7,071 nucleotides of DNA. It comes from JBEKCP01 sp050014815. GTDB taxonomy: Bacteria > Planctomycetota > Planctomycetia > Pirellulales > Thermoguttaceae. Where the stretch lies: NCBI GenBank assembly GCA_050014815.1, contig JBEKCP010000324.1:1-7071 (forward strand), in the 5' to 3' direction. The notes under the pieces were generated by a model. The model did no database searches and had not been told where the DNA came from. It saw only the letters and a list, made by a program, of their open reading frames with translations. The position numbers and the translations under genes were made by a program. This document shows positions 1 through 6,532 of this stretch, one piece after another (within the stretch, counting starts at the first letter, position 1; each line of letters starts with the position of its first letter).

Positions 1-505
1 CCAGGAGGGTGGCGGTGAAGTTGGCCGTGGTCTGCCCGGCCAGGAGGGTAGCCGTCGAAGGCACGGTCAGCCGCGTCGTGTCGCTGGAGGCCAGTTGCAG
101 GGTGATGTTCCGCGTAGGGGCGCCGCTGGAGGTGATCGTGCCCGCGACGGTGCCCGCCGTCTCGTGGGCGCTCGTGGGCAGCGTGACGCTGAGCGTCGCC
201 GTCTCATTGTCGTGGACCATAACGGTGCCGGTGCCGGGGGTATAGCCGGTGGCCGAGGCGGTAATCGTCACCGCCTCGGGGCCATTCAAGAGCGTGTCGT
301 CGATGATCGTGATGGGAATCGAGGCCGAGGTCTGTCCGACCGGGATGGTGACCGTGGCGGGGACGGTCAGGCGGCCGGTATCGCTGGAGACGAGGTTTAC
401 CGCAAGAGCGCTGCCGAGGGCGGCGGGGATCGTGACCGTCCCGTTCACCGTGCCGACGCCCTCGGTCTCGTTGGCCGGAACCGCGAGGGCCAGCAGCGGC
501 AGGGT
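1..505 (-). repeat. Tandem Calx-beta-like repeats, 300 bp period
   Basis: Residues 829-928 of the sedolisin (505-206) form one Calx-beta-like unit, and residues 929 to the window edge (205-1) start a second. SSDTGRLTVP at 868-877 recurs as SSDTTRLTVP at 968-977, exactly 100 residues later, and VGQTSA recurs as AGQTTA at the same distance. The DNA repeats in register too: the plus strand near 61-95 closely matches 361-395. The first unit ends with IIDDTLLNGPEAVTIT, typical of Calx-beta domains (metal-binding or adhesive modules of extracellular proteins). Further units probably follow outside the window. Confidence 0.8.
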
Positions 506-2989
506 GACGACGTTCACGTGGAGCGACGACGTGGCCGTGTGCTGCGGCGAAGCGGAGTCGGTGACGGTCACCGGGATGTCATAACCGGCGGCCGAGCCGG
601 TCGGCGTCCCGCTAAGCACGCCGGCGGAGCTGAGCGACAGCCCGGGCGGCACGGTGCCGGGGTGGACCATGAGCGATGAGATGTTCGCGGGAATGCTGCT
701 CGCCTGGTCGATGCGGGAAAGCGTGTAGTGGGCACTGTCTCCCCTGGATACGCCGCTGGTGGGCGTAAGCCCCGACATGGCGGCCCCATAGTTGAACTTG
801 ACGTCGCCGTTGGGATAGAGCACCGCCTCGAAGTTGACCGGGTAGGAACCGGAGACTGTATGGGCTGCCCACCGGACGGCAACGTAATTGGCGTTGCTGG
901 TGACGTAGATATTGTCGCCGGCCGTGGCGGTCGTCAAATCCTCCCACAACGGCGCGATGCGCACGGCCGAGGCCAAGGCGGCCTGGCTGTTGCTCGCCGA
1001 GGTCGAGGTGGAGGTGAAATCGAGGAAGCCGTTGCTGCAAACATTCACGGACGAGTAACTGGTCCCGTAGTAGGGGAAGGCCCAAGGCAGGGCGAGGCTC
1101 CAACTGGCGTTGTCGGCCTGCCAGCCCTGGGCGGTCCCGCCGCCCAGCCAGCCCGTGCCCGGGTCGCTCTCCGTGTAGTTCGTGCCGCTGGCGATCGACC
1201 ACGCGTCGCTGCCCACGCCGCCGGTGGCCGCCAGGGTGACGCTGTAGGACTGCCCGAGGACGGCGGTTGGCAGGGGGCTGGTGGTGGTGATCTGAAGATG
1301 GCTGAAAACAGCCGCTTGATCGGTGACCACCGCGGGCGATCCGCTACCGTTGTTCGCGTCGTTGTAGGTGGCCGTAATGGTTCCACCCGCAACGGCCTCC
1401 AGGACGCCGTCGCCAGGTATGACGGTCCCGGCCGACGTGGGAATACTTCCTTGAAAGACGCCCCCGCCCAGGGCCGCCAGCGAAAGCGTCTCGCTGTCGC
1501 CGGCGCTGGAGGTTACCGTCACGGGGCAGGACCCATTGCCGCTGAGATCGCTGTCGCGAACCGTGATCGTCGCCGTGGTGCCGAGTTCATAAGACCGGGC
1601 CGAGAAGGCGACCGTGCCCTTTGAGGCCGTTGGGAAGAAGTCGGGCGCCAGCTTGTTGGCCACGGGGCTGCCAATGCCCGTCACTTCATCGTAGCCGGCG
1701 TGGGCCGAGAACCCGCCGTTGCTGCCGCTGGTGATGTCGTGGAAATCGCCCGACGACATCGCATAAAGGATGGGCAGGGTCTGCGAGGGGCCGTCCATGG
1801 GGGCCAACCCCTGGGACACCCGCAATTGATTGGCGTCGGCCACCAGGCCGGCCCAGCAAGGCGACGAGACACTGGTGCCACCGACCTGCAACCACCCGCC
1901 CTGCCCGTAGGTGTCGAGGACGGCTACGCCCGATGCGGGATCGGCGTCGAAGGACACGTCCGGGATCTGTCGGTAAGCGGAAGAGTTCACTCCATTCTGA
2001 TACGTCGGCTTGGCCTCGTAGACGCTCTGACCGCCCCCACTGCCGCTCCAACCGGTTTCACTTCCGTAGTTACCGCCGCTCAGCGTCAACGTCGTACCGC
2101 CCACGGCGACGACGTTGGGCGCAAAGGCGGGAAATCCGCCCGGCGAGCCGCTGTCGCCCGTCGAGGCCAGGAACGTGACCCCTCCATGCCCCCCGGGAGT
2201 CGTAAAGACCGAGCCGAGCGACGTGTCGTTGCCGCCCTCGCTGCGGCCGAAGCTCATGCTCAGCGCGGAAACTCCCGGCCAATTCCGGGCCGTGTTGACC
2301 GCAATCGAGATCAAATCGGAATCGGTGGCTGAGGTTGCCTCGACCAGGATGATGTTGGCCTTCGGCGCAAGAGCATGCGACCACTCCACGTCGAGGGCCT
2401 CCTCCGTTGACCAGCCGGTGTCTCCCGCCGGATAGGAAGTGCCGCCGTGCTCGTCGAGTTTCAGGAAGCTGGGCGGGTCGGGAAGGTTGAACTGAACGTC
2501 GAACTTGTGAAGGTCGCTGGTGAGGAAGTTGGCGCTCGTGCTGCTGACCAGGCTCGGATCGTCGTAAGCGTCGATGATGGCGATCGTCTGGCCGGTGCCG
2601 TCTCCTACGACGGAACCGATGGCGATCGAGTTGATCCCGTAGGCCGCGCGAATTTGTTGAGGCGTCAGCCCGACCGGCGACGTGGAGCCCAGCGGACCGA
2701 TGTCCTGCGTGGCACCGGAAGCATCAGGGAAAACAAGCCGCGCGGCCGGGATGGTCGAACGGTTCACGAAGGCTTGGAGCGAGTTCGCCGGGAGGCTGGC
2801 CACCGTCGGCCTGAGATCGACAATGACATGGTCGTATTGCCAACCGACGCTCAGGAGCGTCCGCTCCTCCATGGGTTCGAATCGCAGCGCACGGAGGCCG
2901 CAGAACCCGCCTGCGCCGCCCGGGAGCCGCTTGCGACCGCGCGGCTTCCGCCTCTGGAATCGTCCGGCTTGCGATTGGAGAATTGACAT
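1..2989 (-). CDS. Sedolisin (S53) protease with LEPR-XLL-like N-terminus, split Ig domain and Calx-beta repeats, 3' end outside window
   Basis: One frame stays open from ATG at 2989 to the window edge: 996 codons without a stop, C-terminus missing. Residues 1-35 are strongly basic and lead into FEPMEERTLLS (38-47), like the LEPR-XLL motif of large planctomycete exported proteins. Residues 108-450 form the sedolisin catalytic domain. The apparent charge relay is E196/D200 (TEEALD) with S373 in GGTSVSSP, and D279 in STGDSGSP is the oxyanion aspartate. HDITSG (417-422) and GYDEVTGIGSP (432-442) match the family's calcium site. Sedolisins are serine-carboxyl endopeptidases, usually acid-active. 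Only about 60 residues precede the catalytic domain, too few for the usual prodomain. Downstream come a beta-sandwich (455-560), a He_PIG-type Ig domain interrupted by a NIDO-like domain (565-826), then Calx-beta-like repeats from about 829. The start is supported by GGGAG 8 bases upstream and an in-frame TGA just before it; M40 lies inside the motif and is unlikely. Secretion is inferred. Family identity is very likely; the in vivo substrate is unknown. Confidence 0.93.
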   Translation of the reverse strand, partial: MSILQSQAGRFQRRKPRGRKRLPGGAGGFCGLRALRFEPMEERTLLSVGWQYDHVIVDLRPTVASLPANSLQAFVNRSTIPAARLVFPDASGATQDIGPLGSTSPVGLTPQQIRAAYGINSIAIGSVVGDGTGQTIAIIDAYDDPSLVSSTSANFLTSDLHKFDVQFNLPDPPSFLKLDEHGGTSYPAGDTGWSTEEALDVEWSHALAPKANIILVEATSATDSDLISIAVNTARNWPGVSALSMSFGRSEGGNDTSLGSVFTTPGGHGGVTFLASTGDSGSPGGFPAFAPNVVAVGGTTLTLSGGNYGSETGWSGSGGGQSVYEAKPTYQNGVNSSAYRQIPDVSFDADPASGVAVLDTYGQGGWLQVGGTSVSSPCWAGLVADANQLRVSQGLAPMDGPSQTLPILYAMSSGDFHDITSGSNGGFSAHAGYDEVTGIGSPVANKLAPDFFPTASKGTVAFSARSYELGTTATITVRDSDLSGNGSCPVTVTSSAGDSETLSLAALGGGVFQGSIPTSAGTVIPGDGVLEAVAGGTITATYNDANNGSGSPAVVTDQAAVFSHLQITTTSPLPTAVLGQSYSVTLAATGGVGSDAWSIASGTNYTESDPGTGWLGGGTAQGWQADNASWSLALPWAFPYYGTSYSSVNVCSNGFLDFTSTSTSASNSQAALASAVRIAPLWEDLTTATAGDNIYVTSNANYVAVRWAAHTVSGSYPVNFEAVLYPNGDVKFNYGAAMSGLTPTSGVSRGDSAHYTLSRIDQASSIPANISSLMVHPGTVPPGLSLSSAGVLSGTPTGSAAGYDIPVTVTDSASPQHTATSSLHVNVVTLPLLALAVPANETEGVGTVNGTVTIPAALGSALAVNLVSSDTGRLTVPATVTIPVGQTSASIPITIIDDTLLNGPEAVTITASATGYTPGTGTVMVHDNETATLSVTLPTSAHETAGTVAGTITSSGAPTRNITLQLASSDTTRLTVPSTATLLAGQTTANFTATLL
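659..1186 (-). other. NIDO-like beta domain inserted in a He_PIG Ig domain (within the sedolisin gene)
   Basis: This segment encodes residues about 602-777. It contains FPYYGTSYSSVNVCSNGFLDF-like text (residues 638-658), APLWEDL (679-685), YVAVRW (702-707) and a VNFEAVLYPNGDVKFNYG-like stretch (718-735). Together these resemble the extracellular NIDO (nidogen-like) pattern of strand, NGF, PLW-D and a late G-D-x-x-F-x-Y-G. The flanks read as two halves of one putative Ig domain: PLPTAVLGQSYSVTLAATGG (573-591) with WSIASG on the left, and PPGLSLSSAGVLSGTPTG (781-798) on the right. The domain name rests on pattern resemblance only. Confidence 0.55.
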
Positions 2990-2997
2990 GCCTGTTT

Positions 2998-3002
2998 CTC
3001 CC
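2998..3002 (-). promoter_or_regulatory. Ribosome binding site of the sedolisin gene
   Basis: On the minus strand GGGAG sits 8 bases before the ATG at 2989. It is the only purine-rich Shine-Dalgarno-like tract near the proposed start. With the in-frame TGA a little further upstream, it fixes the N-terminus so that the LEPR-XLL-like motif lies at residues 38-47. An in-frame TTG overlaps this tract and is a poorer choice. Confidence 0.6.
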
Positions 3003-3009
3003 AAGGGGT

Positions 3010-3052
3010 CAGAGGCACCTCACGCGATCGTTCAGGGGACCCGAGGTGTCTG
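3010..3052 (-). terminator. Intercistronic hairpin between PEP-CTERM and sedolisin genes
   Basis: Reading the minus strand, CAGACACCTC (3052-3043) can pair with GAGGTGCCTCTG (3021-3010). This gives a ten base-pair stem with a two-base CC bulge and a loop of about 21 bases. It lies between the stop of the PEP-CTERM gene and the sedolisin start. No run of T follows (the next bases are ACCCCTTGGG), so it is not a classical intrinsic terminator. It may be a weak or factor-assisted terminator, an mRNA 3'-end stabiliser or an attenuator, or it may have no function. Confidence 0.4.
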
Positions 3053-3061
3053 GGCCAACTC

Positions 3062-3925
3062 TTATCGTCGCTTCCAGGAAGTCCACGCCCCCATCGACAC
3101 GCAGAACAGGCCCGCGGCCAGAATCAGAGAAAAAGTCGCCGGCTCCGGAGTCTGGCCGCTCGGCGTTGTCAGAGCCGAAGCATCAGTGGTCATTAGCACG
3201 TTGTCCAGGAGCCCGCTGCCCAACACGGCGCCGCCGCCCATCGCATAACTGGAGAAATTCGCGCTGACGATCTCGTTGGGGCAGGTGAACAGAGGAAGAT
3301 TCTCTGTCGCACCGTTGACCGAGAGCTGAAGATTCCGCTTGGTCAAATCGACTTGCAGCGTGAGCGATTGCCAACTGCTGCTGGAGACCGCCAGGCCGGA
3401 ATCCGTCAGGCCGCTCGTGGGATTCAGATAGTAGACCTCGTGCAGCGGAGAGGTTGGCATGACCGGCTGGGGCATGACGCGGACCAGAAAGGCGGGACTG
3501 CCGCTGGGACCGTATCCAGCGGCATCCAGCATCGAGACGCAATTAGCGCTTGCCTCGCCATGGTACTGGAAACTGAGCGTCACATTTCCGTTGGCCGCAA
3601 TGAGCGACTGGTCGGTCGTCGTCAGGGGGGCAACCACCGTGTTGTAATCGAGGCCCAACTGAAGCACCTTCCCCGAGCTGCCGAACGGGTCGGCCACCAC
3701 TCCCACGCCGTTTGACACAGCCTCGCTCACTTGCCAGGGCAGACCGATCGCGGGAGTGCCTGGGATGCTGCCCACGCTCTCGGCCTCGAAGTCGTCCCAG
3801 AACAGGGCGGTCGGGCCGCTCCGCGCTTCCGCGCCCAGGCCGAGGCTCAAAAGGACGGCCATCCATGTACCCGCGAGTCCGCATTTGTGGCCTCGGTCAG
3901 CACGCAACTTCGATACGGTCGCCAT
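3062..3925 (-). CDS. PEP-CTERM protein with LamG/concanavalin-like domain
   Basis: A complete 287-residue exported protein. Residues 1-34 look like a signal peptide: basic n-region, hydrophobic stretch MAVLLSLGLG, and AEA at 32-34 as a plausible cleavage site. The mature part opens with LFWDDFEAESVGSIPG (41-56) and later has SLTLQVDLTKRNLQLSVNG (187-205) and LLDNVLMTT (239-247). These are strand patterns typical of LamG/concanavalin-like jelly-roll domains, which often bind carbohydrate or other surface ligands. C129 and C215 might form a disulfide. The tail is diagnostic: PEP at 260-262, a hydrophobic helix (264-281), then WKRR. Such tails are recognised by an exosortase, which processes or anchors the protein; none is encoded here. 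ATG is preceded by a strong GGGGAGGG. The gene lies 72 bp upstream of the sedolisin on the same strand, so co-transcription is possible. The ligand is unknown. Confidence 0.92.
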   Translation of the reverse strand: MATVSKLRADRGHKCGLAGTWMAVLLSLGLGAEARSGPTALFWDDFEAESVGSIPGTPAIGLPWQVSEAVSNGVGVVADPFGSSGKVLQLGLDYNTVVAPLTTTDQSLIAANGNVTLSFQYHGEASANCVSMLDAAGYGPSGSPAFLVRVMPQPVMPTSPLHEVYYLNPTSGLTDSGLAVSSSSWQSLTLQVDLTKRNLQLSVNGATENLPLFTCPNEIVSANFSSYAMGGGAVLGSGLLDNVLMTTDASALTTPSGQTPEPATFSLILAAGLFCVSMGAWTSWKRR

Positions 3926-3929
3926 GTTT

Positions 3930-3937
3930 CCCTCCCC
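3930..3937 (-). promoter_or_regulatory. Strong ribosome binding site of the LamG-like PEP-CTERM gene
   Basis: The minus strand reads GGGGAGGG followed by AAAC and the ATG at 3925. This near-ideal GGAGG core with about 5 bases of spacing is the best Shine-Dalgarno in the window. It fixes the start of this gene and suggests efficient translation compared with the TPR gene, whose upstream tract is weak. Confidence 0.75.
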
Positions 3938-4003
3938 GGCGGAAAAAAATGATGGACCGACACTCCCCCTTCACACGTACGATTGTGTCAAAACTCGTGC
4001 TTG

Positions 4004-4032
4004 ACTATAATCCGTCTACTTTTGTATTGCAA
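4004..4032 (-). promoter_or_regulatory. Candidate sigma70-type promoter for the LamG-like PEP-CTERM gene
   Basis: On the minus strand, TTGCAA (4032-4027) and TATAGT (4009-4004) are separated by exactly 17 bases. They match the -35/-10 consensus at four and five of six positions. Transcription would start near 3997, leaving a leader of about 70 bases before the ATG at 3925. It lies in an AT-richer gap and points at the PEP-CTERM gene, possibly continuing into the sedolisin gene. Planctomycete promoters are poorly defined by consensus, so this is a prediction. Confidence 0.5.
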
Positions 4033-4200
4033 GTACCCCCACCAAGAGCCCTACTTATGTCATAACTCGCTGTTGTAAATGGCAGTATAGTCCTGCAATG
4101 GGCGTCACCAAGAAACTATCCGCGAAACGGGTTAAAGGTGTAGCGTCGCTAGTTCCTACGATGGGCTGTGGAATAGACCTGTAGGTGGCATGAATGCGGC

Positions 4201-6486
4201 TCAGGGCTTCGCTTCGGGCTTGAGCCAGCGACGGAGTTGGCTTGCCGTATCAGACTCTGGGGCAACTCGATCCAGGGCGGCGCGAAAGGCAGCCGCCGCC
4301 TCTGGATGTCGGCCTTGGCGGGCGAGAGCCCGGCCGAGCAGGACGTGTGCCTGAACCAACTCGGGGTCGAGCCACAGCGCGGTCCGCTCCCGTTGGACGG
4401 CCTCGGCCGTCAGGCCCTGCTCCAGCAGGGCGGCACCCAGATTGGCATGGACGGGGGCCGATGCATAGTCCGAGTGAATCGCGGCCTGGTAGTGCGCGAC
4501 CGCCTGGTCCAACCCGCCGGGCTCCCGCAGGGCGAGGTTCCCCAGGTTGAAATGTGCGGCGGCAAAGCCCGGCTGGATCTCCAGGGCGGCCCAGTAGTGT
4601 TTGCGGGCCTCGGTGGTCTGTCCCAACGCGTCCAGTGCGGCTCCCCAATTGACGTGGGCGACGGCCTTGTCCGGTGAGATGTCCAGCGCCCGCTGGAAGT
4701 GTTTGCTCGCCTCGGCATATTGCCCCCTGCCGAGAAGGGCTTTTCCCAGCCCCAGGTGCGCGTCGGCATATCGAGGCTGAAATCGGAGCGCTCGCTTGTA
4801 GTGGCGGACGGCCTCATCGACCGCGCCCTGCGCGGAGAGTACGTTGGCCAGGTTGTGATGAACTACCGGCGAATCGGGAAACAGCACGGCGGCCTTGTCA
4901 AGGACCTCCCGGGCGCCGGCCGTCTGCCGGAGCGCGACAAGCGAGTTGCCCAATTCGATGTAGAGTTCCAGACAAGACGGATCTTCCGCTAGACCGGCGC
5001 GATAATGGGCCACGGCGTCCGTCTGTCTCTGGTCTCTGGCCGCGAGAATGCCCAGATGGTATCGTGCGACGGTGCTGCGTGAATTGACGGTGAAGGCGTG
5101 CGCAAACAAGGTCCGGTCGTTCCGCCAGTAGGATGCCTGGATGAAACTCATCCACCCCAGCGACACGATCAGGGCCAGGTTTGCCCGGAACACCCAGCGG
5201 ATCGAGCCGTGACTCAGCCACCACGCCCACGCGGCGGCGGGCCCCAACAACGCAAGATAGAGATACCGGTCCGCTACGGTGGATATCCGCTGGAAGTGGA
5301 AGGGCACCAGACCGAGCACCGGGACTATGCACGCAACGAACACCGCGGTGAACGTCCACCACATGCGGCGACTGCGTCCCAGGCCCATCAGTGCCAACAA
5401 TGCGGCCAACAGTATCGGGGCCCCGGCAAGGGAAATCCACCCTTGGTCCATCAACCACCGGGGCGAACGACCATAGTCCGGCGTCAGCCATAGCGGCGCT
5501 ACGAGGGTGACGAGATCGTGTCGCAATGCGTCGGCAGCCACCAGCGGCCTGACCGGCAGGGGCGGCACCCAGGGGAGGAGAGATTCTGATTGCAGCGACC
5601 TCGTCCCTGCGGCGACGACCGCTGCCGCTGCCAGCCACGGGGCAAGCGGCCAAAACACCCGCCCGAACGGCCGTCGCCACAGTCCCAGTTCCAAGGCGCC
5701 TACCACCAACGGCACGGCAACCGCCGTCGGCTTGGACACGAGCGCCAGCAGGAGCGCTCCCGTCGCAACGACGTAGTGGACGATCCTCGACCGCCGGCTC
5801 CTGGAGAACTCGCTATACTCGACATATTGCCATAGGGCGACCATCGCGAACACGGCGCAGAGAAGACCTCGGGCCTCGGAGATCCAGGCGACCGACTCGA
5901 CCTGGAGGGGGTGCAGCCCGAACAACAGTGCGCCACCACACGCGGCTGCGTCGCGCACCGCAGAGTTGCGTCCGGGCGGTGTCTCACCCTGCCGATCGAC
6001 GCCCCGGGCCAGTATCCGCCGCAGGAGAACGAATGCCAAAAGGACGCACGCAATGTGCAGTGCCAGGTTGCCCGCGTGAAAATACGCAGGCCGGAGCACC
6101 GCCCGCCCGCCTTGATCGCTCGACGACTGAGCCAGTGCCGCTTCGGCGGCAAAGAACGTGTAACTGAGCGGACAATAAAGTCCCCAGTAGGCCTCCTGCC
6201 AGCACTGGCCCAGCCCGCGCCAACTCGGTGGGTTCACCCGGGGATTCTTGAGCACATTCTGCGGATCGTCCCAAGCCAGGAAGTCGTGGGTGCAAACCCG
6301 GCCAAAGACAACCGTCACGGTCAGGGCCAGCAGCAGTGCAGCAAACCATGGCCTGCCGCGCCGACAGAGCGCTGCTCGTACCCAGACTGGAGGATCGGTG
6401 CGCCCGAGACTGGACTTCGGCTCCATGCCATTTGGGTTTTCGGCGAGCACGGCGTCCACAGGATCCGCTTGGCAGTCTCGATCCAT
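4201..6486 (-). CDS. TMTC-like polytopic membrane protein (GT-C glycosyltransferase-like) with eight TPRs
   Basis: A 761-residue protein in two halves. Residues 46-448 contain roughly ten hydrophobic segments. They carry landmarks of the TMTC/protein O-mannosyltransferase-like group: HDFLAWDDPQNVLKNPRV (67-84, with the DD pair at 73-74), YCPLSYTFF (104-112), HPLQVESVAWISEARGLL (192-209) and TVADRYLYLALLG (403-415). In related GT-C enzymes an acidic pair in the first extracytoplasmic loop serves catalysis with a lipid-linked sugar donor, so D73/D74 are the candidates here. Residues 471-741 are eight TPRs of about 34 residues with no large gaps, likely a protein-binding arm. Animal TMTC1-4 share this layout and O-mannosylate cadherins; activity here is inferred and the acceptor unknown. 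The usual ERKD-type text after the HPL motif is SEARG here. The start has only a weak GGTGGG close to the ATG, and M21 (6426) is an alternative that keeps all transmembrane segments. The gene starts 46 bp after the upstream PEP-CTERM gene, so they may form an operon. Confidence 0.88.
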   Translation of the reverse strand: MDRDCQADPVDAVLAENPNGMEPKSSLGRTDPPVWVRAALCRRGRPWFAALLLALTVTVVFGRVCTHDFLAWDDPQNVLKNPRVNPPSWRGLGQCWQEAYWGLYCPLSYTFFAAEAALAQSSSDQGGRAVLRPAYFHAGNLALHIACVLLAFVLLRRILARGVDRQGETPPGRNSAVRDAAACGGALLFGLHPLQVESVAWISEARGLLCAVFAMVALWQYVEYSEFSRSRRSRIVHYVVATGALLLALVSKPTAVAVPLVVGALELGLWRRPFGRVFWPLAPWLAAAAVVAAGTRSLQSESLLPWVPPLPVRPLVAADALRHDLVTLVAPLWLTPDYGRSPRWLMDQGWISLAGAPILLAALLALMGLGRSRRMWWTFTAVFVACIVPVLGLVPFHFQRISTVADRYLYLALLGPAAAWAWWLSHGSIRWVFRANLALIVSLGWMSFIQASYWRNDRTLFAHAFTVNSRSTVARYHLGILAARDQRQTDAVAHYRAGLAEDPSCLELYIELGNSLVALRQTAGAREVLDKAAVLFPDSPVVHHNLANVLSAQGAVDEAVRHYKRALRFQPRYADAHLGLGKALLGRGQYAEASKHFQRALDISPDKAVAHVNWGAALDALGQTTEARKHYWAALEIQPGFAAAHFNLGNLALREPGGLDQAVAHYQAAIHSDYASAPVHANLGAALLEQGLTAEAVQRERTALWLDPELVQAHVLLGRALARQGRHPEAAAAFRAALDRVAPESDTASQLRRWLKPEAKP

Positions 6487-6499
6487 GTACCCACCGTCA

Positions 6500-6530
6500 G
6501 ACGGGACGTCGGGCCACGCAGGGGCCCGTC
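6500..6530 (-). other. GC-rich intercistronic inverted repeats
   Basis: In the 46 bp between the upstream PEP-CTERM stop and the TPR gene start, GGGCC (6511-6515) and GGCCC (6523-6527) can form a five base-pair stem with a 7-base loop. Alternatively GACGGG (6500-6505) pairs with CCCGTC (6525-6530). The two pairings compete. No T-tract follows on the minus strand. It could attenuate read-through into the TPR gene, affect its translation since it ends 14 bases before the ATG, or simply reflect high GC. Confidence 0.3.
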
Positions 6531-6532
6531 CG

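Larger units (their letters stand above)
3926..4200. other. 275 bp AT-richer intergenic region
   Basis: This is the only non-coding stretch of any size. Its base composition is clearly more AT-rich than the flanking genes, and I see no convincing ORF, tRNA or other RNA gene. It holds the promoter candidate at 4004-4032 and the ribosome binding site at 3930-3937. It also has a few short palindromes: TAGCGTCGCTA at 4141-4151, GCAG-TATAGTC-CTGC at 4082-4096, and TACTT/AAGTA arms at 4017-4035 overlapping the -35 element. No hairpin with a T-tract follows the stop of the TPR gene at 4201, so its terminator is not evident. Confidence 0.6.

Noticed and set aside
728..1624. Long open frame on the plus strand (298 codons) opposite the sedolisin gene
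   Set aside because: It is antisense to a frame with clear domain motifs. Its translation is Gly/Arg-rich, with no recognisable domain or signal. It is the expected shadow of GC-rich coding DNA.
2447..2986. Plus-strand open frame opposite the sedolisin N-terminal region
   Set aside because: It overlaps the catalytic domain coding sequence in antisense, shows no family resemblance and has low-complexity, charged composition typical of a shadow frame.
3981..4009. Plus-strand promoter-like TATAAT at 4006-4011
   Set aside because: The -35 at the proper distance (TTGTGT) is poor, and no plus-strand gene lies downstream. The A/T match arises from the minus-strand promoter region.
4027..4049. Possible sigma54 promoter on the minus strand (TGG...TTGC upstream of the PEP-CTERM gene)
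   Set aside because: Some PEP-CTERM genes are sigma54-controlled, so it was considered. The GG and GC elements are 11 rather than 10 bases apart, and the text after TGG does not match the -24 element. The sigma70-type reading is better.
4141..4200. Terminator for the TMTC-TPR gene
   Set aside because: Only short arms (CCTAC/GTAGG with a long loop) and the TAGCGACGCTA palindrome with a one-base centre are present, with no T-tract, so no terminator can be supported.
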